From positions 26,182,145-26,246,144 of the forward strand of contig OY986971.1 of the NCBI GenBank assembly GCA_963920575.1: a stretch of DNA of 64,000 bases. The letters run 5' to 3'. The stretch comes from Narthecium ossifragum (lineage: Eukaryota; Streptophyta; Magnoliopsida; Dioscoreales; Nartheciaceae). Shown here piece by piece: positions 13,801-24,441 of the stretch. The stretch's first letter is position 1. The number at the start of each line of letters is the position of its first letter. Under the pieces are notes generated by a model. The model saw only the letters and a list, made by a program, of their open reading frames with translations. It searched no databases and had not been told where the DNA came from. The translations under genes were made by a program, and so were the position numbers.

Positions 13801-16438
13801 TTATTCCAGCAAAAGGGAATATCGTCACCTAGTTAGATAATATACCTAGTCAAATAATCCCAGAGTTCATGGAAAAGGTGTTTAAACAAAAAGAAACACC
13901 AATGGCTTCACCAGATTTAAAGGAAATTAACAAAATGTACCCATTATTATCCTATTAGGATACAAAATTAAGATGCAATGCCAGTGAAGCCCACAACCTC
14001 TAATGATATTAAGCTCCTTGGAGTTCCTAGTCTTGCTTATACAGATCTATATTGTCTCTTGAAACAAGAACAAATTGCCCCCTCAACAAAGAGAGTTTCA
14101 GACAGCAAAAGAAAATTGAAATTTCAGTTCTAAACCTAAGTAATGTAAAAGCTGTTGTACAGCTTAGAAAGTTGTCAGAAACAGCACACAAGGATATGAG
14201 TTAGGATGACCTAAAATGGAGGGAGAGCATCTGCAATTGATAACTAAACTCATCAGTTATGAAAGTTTAAGTTGACGGTGGTTCTCAAAGTGATCAATCA
14301 TGCAAGAAAGTGGAATATATCAGCACTTTTGTCCTTGTTCTAGACATAATGTACACATAGTTGAAGTCTGAGACTATTTTCTAGCACTCTGCATGAGTTA
14401 TGATACACCTTAGAACCAGTATTATCACAATCTGATTATCATAATGTCATTCTATTGCATGGAAGGATAATCCAATTACGCATAGTGTGCAGGACAGAAA
14501 AGATGCCAGGTAGTTGTAAAATGGTGATTAAAAGGCGCTGAAAACATATGAACTAAATCCAATAGTATTATTCACTTAATCATGCCAAAAGATCAGTCAA
14601 CAGCTAATGCTAATATAGATGGAATGAACCTTGTAAAAAGATCTGCTAAGGAGGCACAAGAAGCAACTTTAACAAAGTGGGAGCTAGCTATTGCTAATAT
14701 AGATCAAACGAACCTTGTAAAAATATCAGCTAAGGAAGCACAAGAAGCAACTTTAACAAAATGGGAGCTGGATGGTGGCTGCATTCAACAGAAGAAACGT
14801 CAGAAAATGAATAAAGATAGCATCGAATAAGTTACAGAATGCAATGCAAGTCACGATTTGCACTTGATGGAATTCCACACTTTCGGTCCCAAGAAGAAAA
14901 TATTTTGAAGGCTAAACAGGAGTAGTAAATGTTAAATTTCTTTACCAGATCCAGATATCATCTAATAATATTCATTAGTGTCTTATCAAGTAAAGACATA
15001 TACGCGTAAAACCAAACCAGCCATGTTGCCTGGATACATGCTTCAGATGCTTTGATCAATTCTTCAACAAGGTGACAATTAGCTCATTCCTAAATGTGAT
15101 TACCTTTGGCAACGATCATCTCTAGGATAGTATCCCTACTTATCTATGCTAGTAAGTCTAGTTGATATAATAGTCGGATGAAATTATGGCATATTATAAT
15201 TTAAATAACCGTATACTGAAATAACCAAATGCCTGTCCTAACAAGAAATAAAACACTATATGTCATTCATGAAAAACTTGTATGCTAAACAAACAGAATT
15301 CAGTACTTTGAATATAAACCAATAAAATAGTATTAAAAAATGGGGAGGTAGATAATACAAATGGCTACATTTACCTGAATGTTAGCAAAAAGCTTCTGAG
15401 ACCAAAGAGAATATGATGCTAAGAAACGATCGGAACTGCATTCTTCACAAGTCACACCTAGCAAACAAGTACCCGCCCAGCACTTATCTGGCTAGACATT
15501 TGAAGGGAAAAGGAGCATGTGAGGTGAGGAATTCTTAGACAAGCAACTAATAAGCGCAAACATTCAGTTGTGCAAGATGCTATAACTCAGAAACTTCTGA
15601 GGTCAGGTGAACAAAAGCTATATAAAATGGCTGCATAGTCTAGCCAATTTCCGTGGTTTGAAGAAAAATAAGGATATCAATAAGCTGGAAAACCAAACGG
15701 AAATGTTGTAGTGTACCAACTAGGACATTTTTCTGATTAAGTTTAAGTTCTTTGTTGCCTACCAATGTTCAAGCATCCCGAGTGAAGAACTAATAAGTAC
15801 ATCTAGAGGGTTTTAAGTTTGGTCCCTCCCGAGTCCTAAATCAAATAGATGATCAAAACCCATTTCAAAAATTGCATCTTTTGTATTCTTTTATCAGAGA
15901 GTATAGATATTTAGTTGATTCAGCTTTACGTAATAAACCTGCAACTACTCTCCAAAAAAAAAAGAACATAAATCCAAAAGGCCAGTTTCTAAAGCTCTAC
16001 TCTTGGCATCAGCCGAACACATAAGCTTGATAGTTAGGGAGTAAAAATTTAAGAGTCGACAAAACCGAGTTTTTAAACCTTCCACCCCTAGAATTAGCTG
16101 AAAGATTGCTACTAATATCAAACATTTAAAATGGTAAATTCCCAGAGGACTAATTTCAATGCAATGGATACCATTGGACTGGAGACCAGTGAGAGGAGAC
16201 GATCGACCCACGCATCGACAGCAAACCTCCAAGCCTCCACCAGCTTCTGGTCGGCGTCGGGAGGCACCCGCTCGGAGAGGAGCTCATGGGTCTTCACATG
16301 CTCGAGCACAGCGCCGAGCTCGGCGGGGCCCGGAGACGGTCGCTTCTCGTCAGGTAGGCGGTCGCGAAGCAGCGAGCGGAGGAGGCGCGGCTTCAGGAAG
16401 GGGTCGCCCATCCCCTTGAGGTACTCCCGTGCCGCCAT
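7896..16438 (-). CDS. PELP1/RIX1-like pre-60S ribosome biogenesis protein
   Basis: The family (yeast Rix1, human PELP1, Arabidopsis PELP1-like protein) acts in the nucleus with the Rea1/MDN1 ATPase in 60S maturation and ITS2 processing. Twelve exons fit, read right to left: 16172-16438, 15375-15491, 13620-13760, 13435-13506, 12900-12959, 12635-12764, 12364-12554, 12042-12226, 11560-11687, 9840-10114, 9388-9628, 7896-8854. They total 2766 nt, about 921 residues, all in phase. The start MAAREYLKGMGDPFLKPRLL is the first ATG in frame. Exons 2-9 encode the helical RIX1 domain (PDKCWAGTCLLGVTCEECSS; KLACCLALLPRAKGDEDSW). Exon 10 has a basic, possibly nuclear-localising stretch (NRRKRKHA). The last exon is acidic and serine-rich, with a 48-residue tandem duplication. 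The 5' edge of exon 3 is the least certain boundary. Intron 2 is about 1.6 kb and carries its own short repeat. Confidence 0.85.
8067..8354 (-). repeat. 144-bp tandem duplication inside the last PELP1-like exon
   Basis: Two in-frame copies of a 144-bp unit (8067-8210 and 8211-8354) each encode 48 residues. Each copy begins DVQASVDTDE, passes through GRMASVDSSGNEI and ends SKLSENS plus TFGN. Copies differ at a handful of residues (SSHDG/SSGDG, TANRED/AANRKD, PADT/LAVT). The unit is a multiple of three, so the frame is kept. Confidence 0.9.
14608..14775. repeat. 84-bp tandem duplication in PELP1-like intron 2
   Basis: Units at 14608-14691 and 14692-14775 share TGCTAATATAGAT, GAACCTTGTAAAAA and AAGCAACTTTAACAAA. 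The period of 84 bases is a multiple of three, so an 82-codon frame stays open on the + strand with the repeated peptide EAQEATLTKWEL. No promoter or family signal supports a gene. Confidence 0.8.
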
Positions 16439-16461
16439 GGGAAACTGTATCGACCTCGAAG

Positions 16462-16477
16462 AGGGTTTAGGGTTTAA
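16462..16477 (-). promoter_or_regulatory. Telo-box upstream of the PELP1-like start
   Basis: Read on the minus strand the site contains two overlapping AAACCCTAA-like units, about 25 bases upstream of the start codon at 16438. In plants telo-boxes are enriched near the starts of ribosomal-protein and ribosome-biogenesis genes, which agrees with the gene's role. Confidence 0.6.
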
Positions 16478-16521
16478 GGAGAACGAAGCCAACCCTATAA
16501 CCGAGAGAGGAATTTGGTTGC

Positions 16522-16566
16522 CACGTGTACATTATACAGCGTCAAGTAAGAAAATTAATCTGGGCC
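16522..16566. promoter_or_regulatory. G-box and site II element in the divergent promoter
   Basis: CACGTG (16522-16527) is a G-box core, and TGGGCC (16561-16566) is a site II element of the kind that often pairs with telo-boxes in growth-related plant promoters. They lie in the roughly 250-base gap between the minus-strand PELP1-like gene and the plus-strand AP2 gene A and could serve either. Confidence 0.45.
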
Positions 16567-16938
16567 GTCCATTAAATCAAGCGCGAGCTCTTATAATGGT
16601 CGAACCAGTTTGAATTGGATCGAACCCATTTGATCTTAATTGCCCTTATAACTCTCCCTCGATTCTCTCTCTCGCTCTCTCATCTCCGTCTTCTTCATGC
16701 GAGCCCTAAATCCCACCTCTGGATCGAAGTCAGTACTTTTCTTCTCCTGTAATTCGAGTCTTGCTCTTGAATGCATAGAGATTAAGTTATGCTCTGGATT
16801 ACGCCATGAAAGGTTTGGCGATTTCTTGTCTCTGTGAATAGCATCATTGCATTGAATTCTATGAAGGTTGAATGAACGACTTCTGATTTGTTAGGTTTTT
16901 TTGCCATTTTGTGGTCGTTTTTGGGGTGAATCTTATAG

Positions 16939-19932
16939 GGAGGAATGACCGGAAGAGGGAGAGAGAGCAAACGCCGGATTCAGACGATCCGAAAGCTGCG
17001 AAGCTCTTTGGCCAGCTGATTGGTGCTTCAGCATTGGATGGCTGTGCTAGAGATGGGTTGTTGGAGCCAGACGATGGCTATCTCGTGGCGGAGTTGGCTT
17101 CCAAAGGAGTTTCCACGGCGAAAGGTGGTTTCTTGGAAGCTTCCGATGATTTAATGATAGCCATCGAGATTGACGAGATGCAAGGTGGTGCAGTGGAAGC
17201 TGGCGTGGATTCTAGCATGCGAATTGGTGCTGATGAGGACGTATATTCCTTTGAGAGCATCGATGAGAAAGGTGGTTCCTCAGAAGCTGTCAGCGATTCG
17301 GTTGTTGCCAATGAGAGCATTGATGAGAAGGATAATTTATTGGACGTTGCTGGTGATTCTATGGTCGCCATGGAGAGTAACGAGGAGAAAGACGGTCCAT
17401 TGGTATTGGCCATTCAGGGTGTAGAAAGGAAAGATGGTTTGCTGAAGGATTTGGATGATTCCGGCATCATCACCAAAGACAACGGAGAGATGGATGGCTC
17501 TTTAGAACCTGGTAAAGGTGACATTGTTATTGCAATCCAAAAAAATGAGAAGAAAGATAATCAATTGGAGGCCTCAACTTGTGATTCTAATGTTGCTATA
17601 GATAGCGTAGAAAAGAAAGATGGTTCCTTGGATGCCAACACGGGTGTTTCTGTTGCTGCTATTCATATAGGTGAGAAGACAGATTGGTCGTTGGAAGCCA
17701 CCACCAGTAATTCCATTGTTGTCATTGAGGGTAAAGAGAAGGGTTTGGAGGTGAAGGGTTGCGATGGCCCTGCAGATGCTGGCTCAAAGAAGGCCAGTAT
17801 TTCGAGGACATCAAACTATCACGGAGTAACCAGGTGCGCTGATTAAAGTGGTTCACTGTCTTCTATTTTGGCCTTGCATGATATCGATTATTGCAGCTGT
17901 TAGAACCAATTGATAATACGCAAGGCAAATATGATACTTGGTTTTTGTCAAGTGTAGTATTTTTTGAAAGGAAGTTGTGGTGCAATGCTTATCGCTTTTT
18001 GGCTACATGGGTTGCAGGCATAGGTGGACTAGGAAATATGAAGCTCATTTGTGGGATGGCACTATAAATATAGAAACCCGGAGGCGAAAAGGGAAACAAG
18101 GTATACAGAGGTATCCTTTTCTTTTCTTTACTCTTCGGAATACAGAAAGGGATTTGGAAAGGCTAAATTTAATCTCGCTGTCATGTCCCATATGAGATGA
18201 ATGGCAAGAAACAACTATACGAGTCTCAACCTAACTTTTAGCGAGGATATGTCTCTAACTTTCTGAATATGCTTTCGTTCAAGTGCCTTCTCTAGCTTGT
18301 TGGTTAAGGATATATGTGTTGAGGCTTTGCTTTGCATGCCAATATTCTCATGTTATTTTCATCATCTATGTAAAGCTTACCTCCTGTCCTGTTGTAGCTA
18401 ATAATGAACTCCACAATTCTGCCTTGCCACTATACATAGCTGACATCTGAAACAAGCATTTTGTTGAACTCTAAAGCCAAATCATGATTATAATGAGTTT
18501 TTTATCCATGCCTTTATCTGTCAATGTCTGCTTTAGTCGAATGGATATTCACCATCCATTTGGGTTTCTTGAGCAGAATTTTGAACTAGTTTCTTTGGTT
18601 TAGTCGTCCTTATCTTGCATTGCTTTGCATATTAGCCCTCGGAAATTTATAGAATTGTGTTTTTCCCACCATTCTCCGCAGCTATCTGAGCCATTATTTT
18701 ACTTTGTAATTGGGTTTGATATAACTTATCTTTCTTCATTCAAAGCAAAGAACAGAAGTCCACTGAACTTCTCTTTCTTCATTCAAAGCAAAGAACAGAA
18801 GTCCACTGAACTTGGGTAGTTTGATTGACTATAAGTTGATAAATAGGATTGATTGATTGGAGTGTCAATTGATAAGCATTATGGAGTCATCATCTGCTTG
18901 TCCAGGTTGATTTTTTTGTCGTTATTCAAAATTGTTTTTCTGTTATAATTTGGTTTCTAACTGTCACTTTTTGTGATTGTGGTTCATGCTGCGATGATGC
19001 ATCAGTCTATCTTGGTATGTTACATCTACTTGAAATTAGGCTTGTTTATAGTTTTCATTTGGCTGATACATACCATTTCATGGAGTAACAAATGGAAACT
19101 TCCTGCAGGAGGTTATGACTCTGAGGAAAAGGCGGCAAGGGCTTATGACCTTGCAGCTCTTAAGTACTGGGGCCTAAGTCCCGGGACCAAGCTAAATTAT
19201 CCTGTGCGTCTACTGCTTTTTTTTCACTTCTCATGCAGTCCTCTTCATCTGATGGTATTTGTGCATGTGTTGTCCTAGGAACTCAGTAGTCAGTACTCCC
19301 CTTTGTTTCAGTCATCTTCGCCGCTCGCAGTGTTCACTGCTTCGTTTTCTCACTAGCGTACTTTCAGGTGTCAGACTATGAGAAAGAACTCGAGGAAATG
19401 AAAAACATGTCTCAGGATGAATGGGTTCAGTCACTGAGAAGGTCCTGTCAAAATGTCCCCCTCAACTGTTAGCAGGTACTTGTTCGGCACTGAAATCCTC
19501 ACTCTGTTTGGTTGATGTCTCAGGAAGAGTAGCTGTTTCGCCAGAGGAGTATCAGCTTATCGAGGTGTTACAAGGTCGACTCCTGTTTTCATGGACTTCA
19601 TCTTTTTATTGCCAATTTTCTTATTTATTTATCATATATGAGCTAATAGCATACTCTTACCTTCTAGAAGACGGAAAGATGGAAAATGGCAAGCTCGTTT
19701 GGGATCGGTTGCAGGCACTAGAGCTATGTTTCTTGGAGCTTTCGGTGATGACACTCTCCCCTCCTTCCAACCTTATGTTTCAGCTGAAACCATAGATCAA
19801 CTCGATCTAATACTTCCTTTTCTTAAATCAGAAACAGAGGAAGAAGCTGCGATAGCTTATGACATCGCTGCCATCGAGCTACGTGGCTTAAACGCCATTA
19901 CCAATTTTGACATCAGCAACTACAAGCGATAG
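16939..19932 (+). CDS. AP2 gene A: two-AP2-repeat transcription factor (WRI1/ANT-type architecture)
   Basis: Probable nuclear DNA-binding transcription factor. Coding exons: about 16939-17833, 18018-18100, micro-exon 19006-19014, 19109-19203, 19368-19441, 19524-19574, 19668-19744, 19832-19932. Exon 1 encodes a long acidic N-terminus with degenerate repeats of about 24-28 residues around EKKDGSLE, ending in YHGVTR, where AP2 domain 1 starts. Domain 1 continues [14 protein letters not shown], then VYL (micro-exon), [22 protein letters not shown]. The linker and domain 2 read [47 protein letters not shown] and NFDISNYKR, then stop. No ATG precedes the acidic stretch in its own frame until 17154. 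A candidate first exon at 16697-16748 (ATG, donor GTAATT) would join in phase at the acceptor ending at 16938, but that is inference. It is the 5' member of a three-gene array. The subfamily is uncertain; the first domain has YHG in place of the usual YRG. Confidence 0.8.
18731..18812 (+). repeat. 43-bp tandem duplication in gene A intron
   Basis: Two near-perfect units starting TTTCTTCATTCAAAGC at 18731 and 18774 lie in the intron before the micro-exon of AP2 gene A. Confidence 0.85.
19006..19014 (+). other. 9-nt micro-exon (VYL) of AP2 gene A
   Basis: TCTATCTTG is bracketed by CAG before and GTATGT after. Exon 2 ends in CAA G and exon 4 begins GA GGT, so including the nine bases gives Q-V-Y-L-G-G-Y. 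This is the conserved AP2 beta-strand, which would otherwise be missing. Confidence 0.9.
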
Positions 19933-20304
19933 AAAAAGAGCCCCTTCAGCTGGAGCTATAGAGTCACTCAGCTTTTGATACCAAATATCACTTAAAACAC
20001 AGATCATCACAACTTTTTCACTGCTTTGGAGAGGTCTTTCAGATGTCGGTTGCGTCTGCAATTTTTAGTTCTCCTTTCTCGGTGTAAAAGTCCCTTTGAG
20101 ATCAGTGAATTCTAAAGTGGTCTTTCCAGTCGAAGTAGCTTTGTCATGGGGTTTTTATGTTCTCTACCCTGTTTTTTTATTCTCTCTTTTTTTTTTTTGG
20201 ATAAATTCTCACAAAATTGATGCGTAGGAAAATTATAGTTGGCTGCATGACTGATAAATCCGAGGTGTGTTTAGTTTTTATCGGCTGCGTCATGTGATAA
20301 AAGG

Positions 20305-20520
20305 GTGCGTTTGGCTCAGGCGGATCAGATGAGATCTGTGGAATCCGCTCCCGTGGATCTTGCTGAAATTGGGATCCGTCTAAGAAGGATCATGATTTCT
20401 GGGATCCGTGTGCAATGCAGGACAGGTAGATCCGATGGGGCCAATGGATTTCCTAATGGATATATCATACTGAACCGTACACTGTACTTCTAACCCGAAT
20501 CCGATTCCTTAAACAGATCC
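20305..20520. mobile_element. Probable Tourist-like MITE relic, one end eroded
   Basis: The left end GGGTGCGTTTGGCTC matches the terminal repeats of the MITEs at 46.75 and 51.1 kb, and the interior repeats GGATCC/GGATCCGT words seen in the 46.75-kb element. The right end (near CTTAAACAGATCCGG) is poorly matched, so the element is old or truncated. It lies between AP2 genes A and B. Confidence 0.4.
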
Positions 20521-21074
20521 GGAATGTCAGAGTGCACTGTACATCTCACGAACGCCACTTTCATGCCTCGAGTTCAGCGCCGGCTTGTGATTATCACCGT
20601 CCCCCACGTGCGAGAAGAGTCCAACGCCCGGCGTCGGTGATCTCGAGGCAAATCAATCGGACCCAAAGACGTGGAGATCCGAGCTGGCACGTATCTCTAG
20701 GCACGGGGTGTTATAGAAGAAAATAAAACAAGCCAAAAAAAGAGCGACCCAAAGCCTCCTGCCTTCGTCTCCCTTCTCTTCTGCGACTCTTCTTCTCGAA
20801 CGTCACCATAAGAACCCCTTTCTTCCAGCTTTTTATCCTCTTAATTCCTAGATTCCGGGAAGAAAGGTGCGAACTTTCTCCGATTTTTGGCGCTTTTATC
20901 ACCCTTTCGCACTTGGGTATCTTCGATTTCGCCCCATTTTTTCTTCTTTTAGTCACAAGATTTCCTTTTATCTCTCTCAACGTCAATTGAACCCAAATTT
21001 TATTGGTTTCTACTGGTTTTACGAACACTTCATGCCGTATTGCACTTATTACTCTTACTTTAGTGTTTGAAGAG

Positions 21075-23942
21075 ATGGGGGAACCGGATAAAACGCCGCC
21101 GACGGCGGCGGAGGAGCTCTGCGACCGCCCCACTGATTTTCCATTGGAGGATTGTGTTGCAGAGAAGAAGGATGATTTTTCTGTTGAGTCTAGCGACGAG
21201 GAGAAGAAGGATCTGAGTTTTGCTATAGTTAGTGAGGAAAATAAGGGTGATGAGTTCATGGCCATTATGCAGAGTACCGAGCAGAAGTGTGGTATTTTGG
21301 AAGGTGTCGGTGGTGGAATAATGGTTATTGAGGGTGATGAAAGGGGATTGGAGAAGAATGCTGGCGGCGATGGCGTTGCTGCCATTGTGGAGAGGAAGAA
21401 GTCGGCCATACCGAGGACGTCAAGCTATCATGGAGTTACTAGGTGAGTTCTTCATTCTTCTTCTGGAATTTTGATTATAATTGGATTTTTGATAATAAAT
21501 TAGTGCCTTTAAATGCTAAAAGTTTGGTGTTATCTACTTGTCGTCTGTGTTATCCTGGCTTTGATAGAACTACATCGTCTATGTATGGCATGTATGGCTG
21601 TAACTCGTCTCTCTTACTAGAGATTTAATGGCGTTAATGGTCTGAAAAAGGTGATATGATGAGTTTTTTTTGTAGGTGATTTAAGGGGATGGAGATGCTT
21701 ACCACGGAGAACGTTGTAATTTGCAGGCACAGATGGACAGGAAAGTATGAAGCTCATTTGTGGGATGGCTCTGTCAACATTGAAAGCCGTAAGAGGAAAG
21801 GGAAGCAAGGTACAAGGAGGTATTTTCTTGTTTTTGATGGAAATCTGGTTCATGTTCTCAAAAAGCTTGTAAAGAACTGGGAAGAAAGGGGCCGTACATA
21901 TCGTAGGATGAGCTCATAAAAAGTCGTGTACTTCGTTCCACCAGTTCTTTTAATGATCAGCTTGGCAGTAGTGATGCATGTCGTGATAAGTACTTGACTG
22001 TATTTTTCCCGTTTAAAGTCTTGGGCAAAAAAGCAAAGTGATTTGGTCATACCTTTTGTTTTCCAATTATTTGATGACTTCTAAGTATTATTGTGCGCAC
22101 TATGCCTCCTGGATTGTCGCCATTGTCAATTTGTCATCTTGGTTGTGCAAATCTTCAATTTTTGGGTTGTTTTTAGACCAACATGATATAAATATGCTTT
22201 GAAGACCATTATGACAAAGGGCTGCCTGGCAGATTAACATGGCTTCAGAACAAGCCTTAGTTGTGTAATCGTGTTTCTCCACTCGAGAGATTCATTGTAT
22301 CCAGTCCAGCCTACTCTATGTACCTCTCAAAAAATATGTTTCTTGATACTCTTTTCAATGCTTTCTCATGCAAAATTTCTTTCCACCATACTGTAGCTAT
22401 TATTCATGGCAGCTATGACAGGCAAACTCTTAGAAAGTTTGTCAGTTGTTGCAGTCTACTTCCTACCTTTGATCGTTGGGAATTAACTTTGTTATGATGG
22501 ACAAACATACAGTTGAGCACTAGTAGAGTCTGCTGAAGACCGTGTGTGCTTGATGGACTTTTTTACAGCTATAGCATTCTTTCTTAATGAAAGACTTCAA
22601 CGGAACAGTCTGGACTCTTCTGCATTCAGCTACCTCAGTAGGCAATCCAATGTTTTTCTAACTTATAGAAGCATGATATTTAGCACTTTTCTATGAATTA
22701 GAGTTCGGTGTTGAATTTCTGATTCTCCTTACAGCCATGGCTGTCTTATGACTCATCTTGCAGTTGAGCATCACTGCCCAACTTATTGGTTGTCTATTTC
22801 AGGTTTTCTAGTAGTATTCTTGACTATAGTTCCTTGACTATAGTTCCTGGTGAAGGAACAAAACAAGTTGGTTTACTTTTGAAGATTCTGGCTAAAGTCT
22901 GAAGATAGTATTTCCTTAGTTATGCGGACATGAAATACATCTTTTTATATCTATGTTTGTTTTCTTGTGGTTGCTGAATGTTCTTGCTGTTGGCGGACGC
23001 AAATGATTCTGAAATGCTGTATCAGTTTATCTTGGTAAGTGGTGCAAGACAAAATGGTTGTGGTTTCATACGATTAACGAAAGTTCTTATCTTGATTGAT
23101 GGTAACTTTGTGCAGGAGGATATGACTCTGAGGAAAGAGCAGCAAGGGCTTACGACCTTGCAGCTCTTAAATACTGGGGTGTAAACTGTGGTACCAAATT
23201 AAATTTCCCTGTAAGTCTGATTAATAATACCAGCAACAATGACATGCAGAGCTAATTCTTTCCGCCCCTGCTCTTTCTTTCCACCACAAGCTGCAATTAA
23301 TAGTCCTTATAGTTCTTAGGAGAAACCCATCTTTGCAGGTTTCAGATTATGAGAAAGAACTTGAGGAAATGAACAACTTGTCCAAGGATGTATGGGTTCA
23401 ATCTCTGAGAAGGTATCCCTTTTAATGCTTTTGTGAAGTGTCTGAGATCTTCTTCTTTTTTTATCACACATTTATTGACTCTTGTTGCTCTGAATTATCA
23501 CCCAGGAGGAGTAGTTGTTTCTCAAGAGGAATTTCTGCCTATAGAGGAGTTACAAGGCAGTGTGACTATTCTCTTACTTGATAATTACTGCATAGCTTTC
23601 TCTCTATCGACATTTCATCAGACCTAATAAACCTGTTCATCGATTATAGAAGGCAGAAAGACGGCAGATGGCAAGCTCGACTAGGCTCCGTTGCTGGCAC
23701 CAGAGATATCTACCTCGGGACATTTAGTAAGCTCCCTTCTTTCTCCACTATTGGTTTTCTCTTCAAATTCGTAAAATTTCTGCACTTTGTTCGAATAATG
23801 TGTTAATCTAGAAACCGAGGAAGAGGCTGCCATTGCCTATGACATCGCTGCAGTAAAGCTACGTGGCCGGAATGCGGTGACCAACTTCGACATTAGCAAC
23901 TATATGGATGGCGGCATTCCTCGACTGCAAGGAGACGATTGA
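21075..23942 (+). CDS. AP2 gene B: two-AP2-repeat transcription factor, tandem paralogue
   Basis: Exons: 21075-21442, 21727-21809, micro-exon 23026-23034, 23116-23210, 23339-23412, 23506-23555, 23650-23726, 23822-23942. The start [15 protein letters not shown] is the only plausible ATG. A 120-residue acidic N-terminus ([16 protein letters not shown]) runs into [10 protein letters not shown]2 domain 1: [41 protein letters not shown]. Domain 2: [65 protein letters not shown], ending RLQGDD. Exon layout and phases match genes A and C exactly, showing tandem duplication. The intron at 23556 seems to use a GC donor (ACAAG|GCAGTG), where the paralogues have GT. Intron 2 is long (about 1.2 kb before the micro-exon). 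Likely a nuclear transcription factor; targets unknown. Confidence 0.85.
23026..23034 (+). other. 9-nt micro-exon (VYL) of AP2 gene B
   Basis: TTTATCTTG is flanked by CAG and GTAAGT. It joins exon 2 (CAA G) to exon 4 (GA GGA TAT) to give Q-V-Y-L-G-G-Y in frame. Confidence 0.92.
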
Positions 23943-24441
23943 AACAGATAGGAAACGGTCCCTACTTCAAAATAGACCCGAAGCAGATGTCACTAGAAGC
24001 CCCTTCTTCGACTGCAAGATTAATCATCTGTAACTTGATAACTGCTGTTAATCTGCTTTTGACTGAGGAACATAAGTTTGATGCATGTCTGAGTGTATTG
24101 AGCTGTTTATGCACTTGTGTTGAACCCAAGCTAATTTCAGCAATGTAGATATTTGCCATTATCAGTGAAATGTAGTTTGGATATGTTCTTCATTTTTGAA
24201 GGAGTAATGTTTTGTGTACATGGACATGTGGCATGTGTAATGCACATATCATCGAATTGGTAGTCTAATACCGATTCGTTCATGTAGTCTATCGGTAGTA
24301 CTGATTGAATTATATCGGTAGTGAGGTACCGATTGGTTGATAGAGTCTATCGGTATCTCACTAGTGATGGACTAGATGAATAATTCAATCGGTAGTGGAC
24401 TATCGATTTATTGATCTAGTCCATCGATAGTGGTCTATCGA

